Positions 63,192-64,000 of a stretch of DNA of 64,000 nt are shown here, in pieces. The translations under genes were made by a program, and so were the position numbers. The stretch spans positions 1 through 64,000 of the forward strand of contig CAIXBQ010000093.1 of assembly GCA_903917705.1 (NCBI GenBank). The letters are read 5' to 3'. Positions within the stretch are counted from its first letter, which is position 1, and the number at the start of each line of letters is the position of its first letter. The DNA is from an uncultured Verrucomicrobia subdivision 3 bacterium (lineage in GTDB: Bacteria; Verrucomicrobiota; Verrucomicrobiia; Limisphaerales; UBA11358). The notes under the pieces are model-generated. The model did no database searches and was not told where the DNA came from. It saw only the letters and a program-made list of their open reading frames with translations.

Positions 63192-63966
63192 TCAAATAAT
63201 AGCCGAATTTTTTCAACCAGTAAACTTTCAGGTAGGAGTAAGGAACCTGCCGCTGGAATGCCCATGGCGGTCGTCCGCTCCGGTCGGTTTCTTCTCGGAT
63301 CTTCTCCAGCATATACCTGCGATGGCCCATATAATGGGTCACAACGTGGCGGGCTTCCAGCAGTTTAATGTGGGAAATTCGCAGGGCTTCGGAAATCGCA
63401 AACTGCTCTGCCGTGTGGATGCGGCTGCCAAAATCTAGCAGGGCATCGCATAGTTCCAGCGCCAGGTCGACCACGGCGCGGTCGTCCCGATGCAAGCCGA
63501 ACACTCCCGAATTATACATTTGCGAGTCAGCCCCGAAGTGGTAGGAAATGTTGCCCGCCAGCGTGGTGTGGAAGCCGGCAAGGCCGATTTCCGGGTTCCG
63601 GCTTTCAAACGCATGCATGATGGCTTGCCCTGGCGACAGCCTCCCGGCTAGCTTGGCCATGTCGCCACCGACAAACGTATCTGAATCCAGAAAGATCATG
63701 TGGCCCGGATATTTCTCGAACAAGCATTGCATCACGCGCAGTTTGGCTCGATGAACAAAGCCCGTCTTGCCCCGCATGGCCTCCAATTGACCGGCCACGG
63801 ATTCACAAATCACGGGCCAATCTTTCACTTTGTCCGGCTGGTCGGTAAAAACAATGATTTGGGACGGGGTGTCCTTCAGCCGCCTGGCCAAAGTGCCAAT
63901 GCTGTAAGCCGCCTCCATGAACGCCTCGTCACGGTCGCCATACACAAAATAGATATAGTTGGTCAT
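63097..63966 (-). CDS. DxD-motif glycosyltransferase (GT8-like/nucleotide-sugar transferase)
   Basis: 289 residues. IYFVYGDRDEAFMEAAYSIGTL at the N-terminus and MIFLDSDTFVGGD (DSD metal motif) with MYNSGVFGLHR point to a GT-A fold related to GT8. After the sequence KKFGYYLNES (near 63,190) the frame continues 30 residues inside the next gene, which looks like run-on. A mutated stop or frameshift near 63,190 is possible. Confidence 0.8.
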   Translation of the reverse strand: MTNYIYFVYGDRDEAFMEAAYSIGTLARRLKDTPSQIIVFTDQPDKVKDWPVICESVAGQLEAMRGKTGFVHRAKLRVMQCLFEKYPGHMIFLDSDTFVGGDMAKLAGRLSPGQAIMHAFESRNPEIGLAGFHTTLAGNISYHFGADSQMYNSGVFGLHRDDRAVVDLALELCDALLDFGSRIHTAEQFAISEALRISHIKLLEARHVVTHYMGHRRYMLEKIREETDRSGRPPWAFQRQVPYSYLKVYWLKKFGYYLNESQRVHLFAQRPAARLSVHRVHPLPTAARR

Positions 63967-64000
63967 GCCTTGGATGATCCGGCGCCGCGCTTGGCTGCCA
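63963..64000 (-). CDS. Possible C-terminal tail of an upstream gene
   Basis: A minus-strand frame ending in TGA (63963-63965) overlaps the ATG of the DxD glycosyltransferase as ATGA and reads AAKRGAGSSKA. Only 12 codons are visible. The coupled layout of this cluster makes a real gene likely, but it cannot be identified. Confidence 0.3.
   Translation of the reverse strand, partial: AAKRGAGSSKA

Noticed and set aside
1..64000. CRISPR arrays, rRNA or insertion sequences
   Set aside because: No regularly spaced repeats, rRNA-like blocks or transposase motifs were seen.

Overview
The window joins an accessory element (about 1-36,170) to ordinary chromosome (about 36,200-64,000) of a GC-rich, LPS-making Gram-negative. 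Tat-type leaders, a DUF2264 protein, a DUF3987 primase/helicase-like protein, a split carB and many short-operon glycosyltransferases suggest Verrucomicrobiota (Limisphaerales/Pedosphaera-like). That assignment is inference from gene content, because no rRNA or tRNA gene is visible.

Element, distal part (1-7,243, minus strand). One operon runs from about 6,872 down past the window start. It holds a protein of an unnamed family, a PqqD-like/radical SAM/SPASM peptide maturase, a 33-residue Cys-rich precursor peptide with the strongest Shine-Dalgarno sequence noticed, an ankyrin-repeat protein, a second and longer member of the unnamed family, a HEAT-repeat protein and a truncated AAA+ ATPase. 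The leader contains a nested hairpin, and a perfect 14-bp stem-loop follows the precursor. This looks like an undescribed RiPP (ribosomally made, modified peptide) system and is the most novel item here.

Element, defence part (7,244-27,194, minus strand). A complete BREX type-1-like operon (BrxA-position gene, brxB, brxC, pglX, pglZ, brxL) has several additions. A TPR/HExxH metallopeptidase and an 83-aa protein come first, and a NYN-domain putative RNase sits between brxC and pglX behind two hairpins. After brxL come an acidic helical protein, a small unknown protein, a HAD-UDG-like fusion, an orphan DNA methyltransferase and an M41-like peptidase without an ATPase domain. The pglX segment downstream of methylase motif IV is visibly AT-rich, as expected if the target-recognition region was exchanged.

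Element, mobility part (27,195-36,172). It carries two plus-strand hypothetical genes, a winged-helix-like protein, a ParB-like protein, a putative Rep, a DUF3987 protein bracketed by a 19-nt inverted repeat, and a tyrosine integrase next to clustered TGTTGGGAA/CAACAA repeats. The far end of the element lies outside the window.

Chromosome (36,200-64,000). In order: an outer-membrane beta-barrel protein, the C-terminal half of carB as a separate gene, a pectate-lyase-like protein, recQ, an exported msrB, a GH2 glycosidase, a phosphohexomutase, an EmrB-like exporter, a dnaE-DUF2264 pair, an HMGL-like aldolase, and an LPS/surface-glycan cluster with an MsbA-like flippase, three GT9 heptosyltransferase-like proteins, a GT10 fucosyltransferase-like protein, GT2 and GT4 enzymes, and a DxD glycosyltransferase cut close by the window end.
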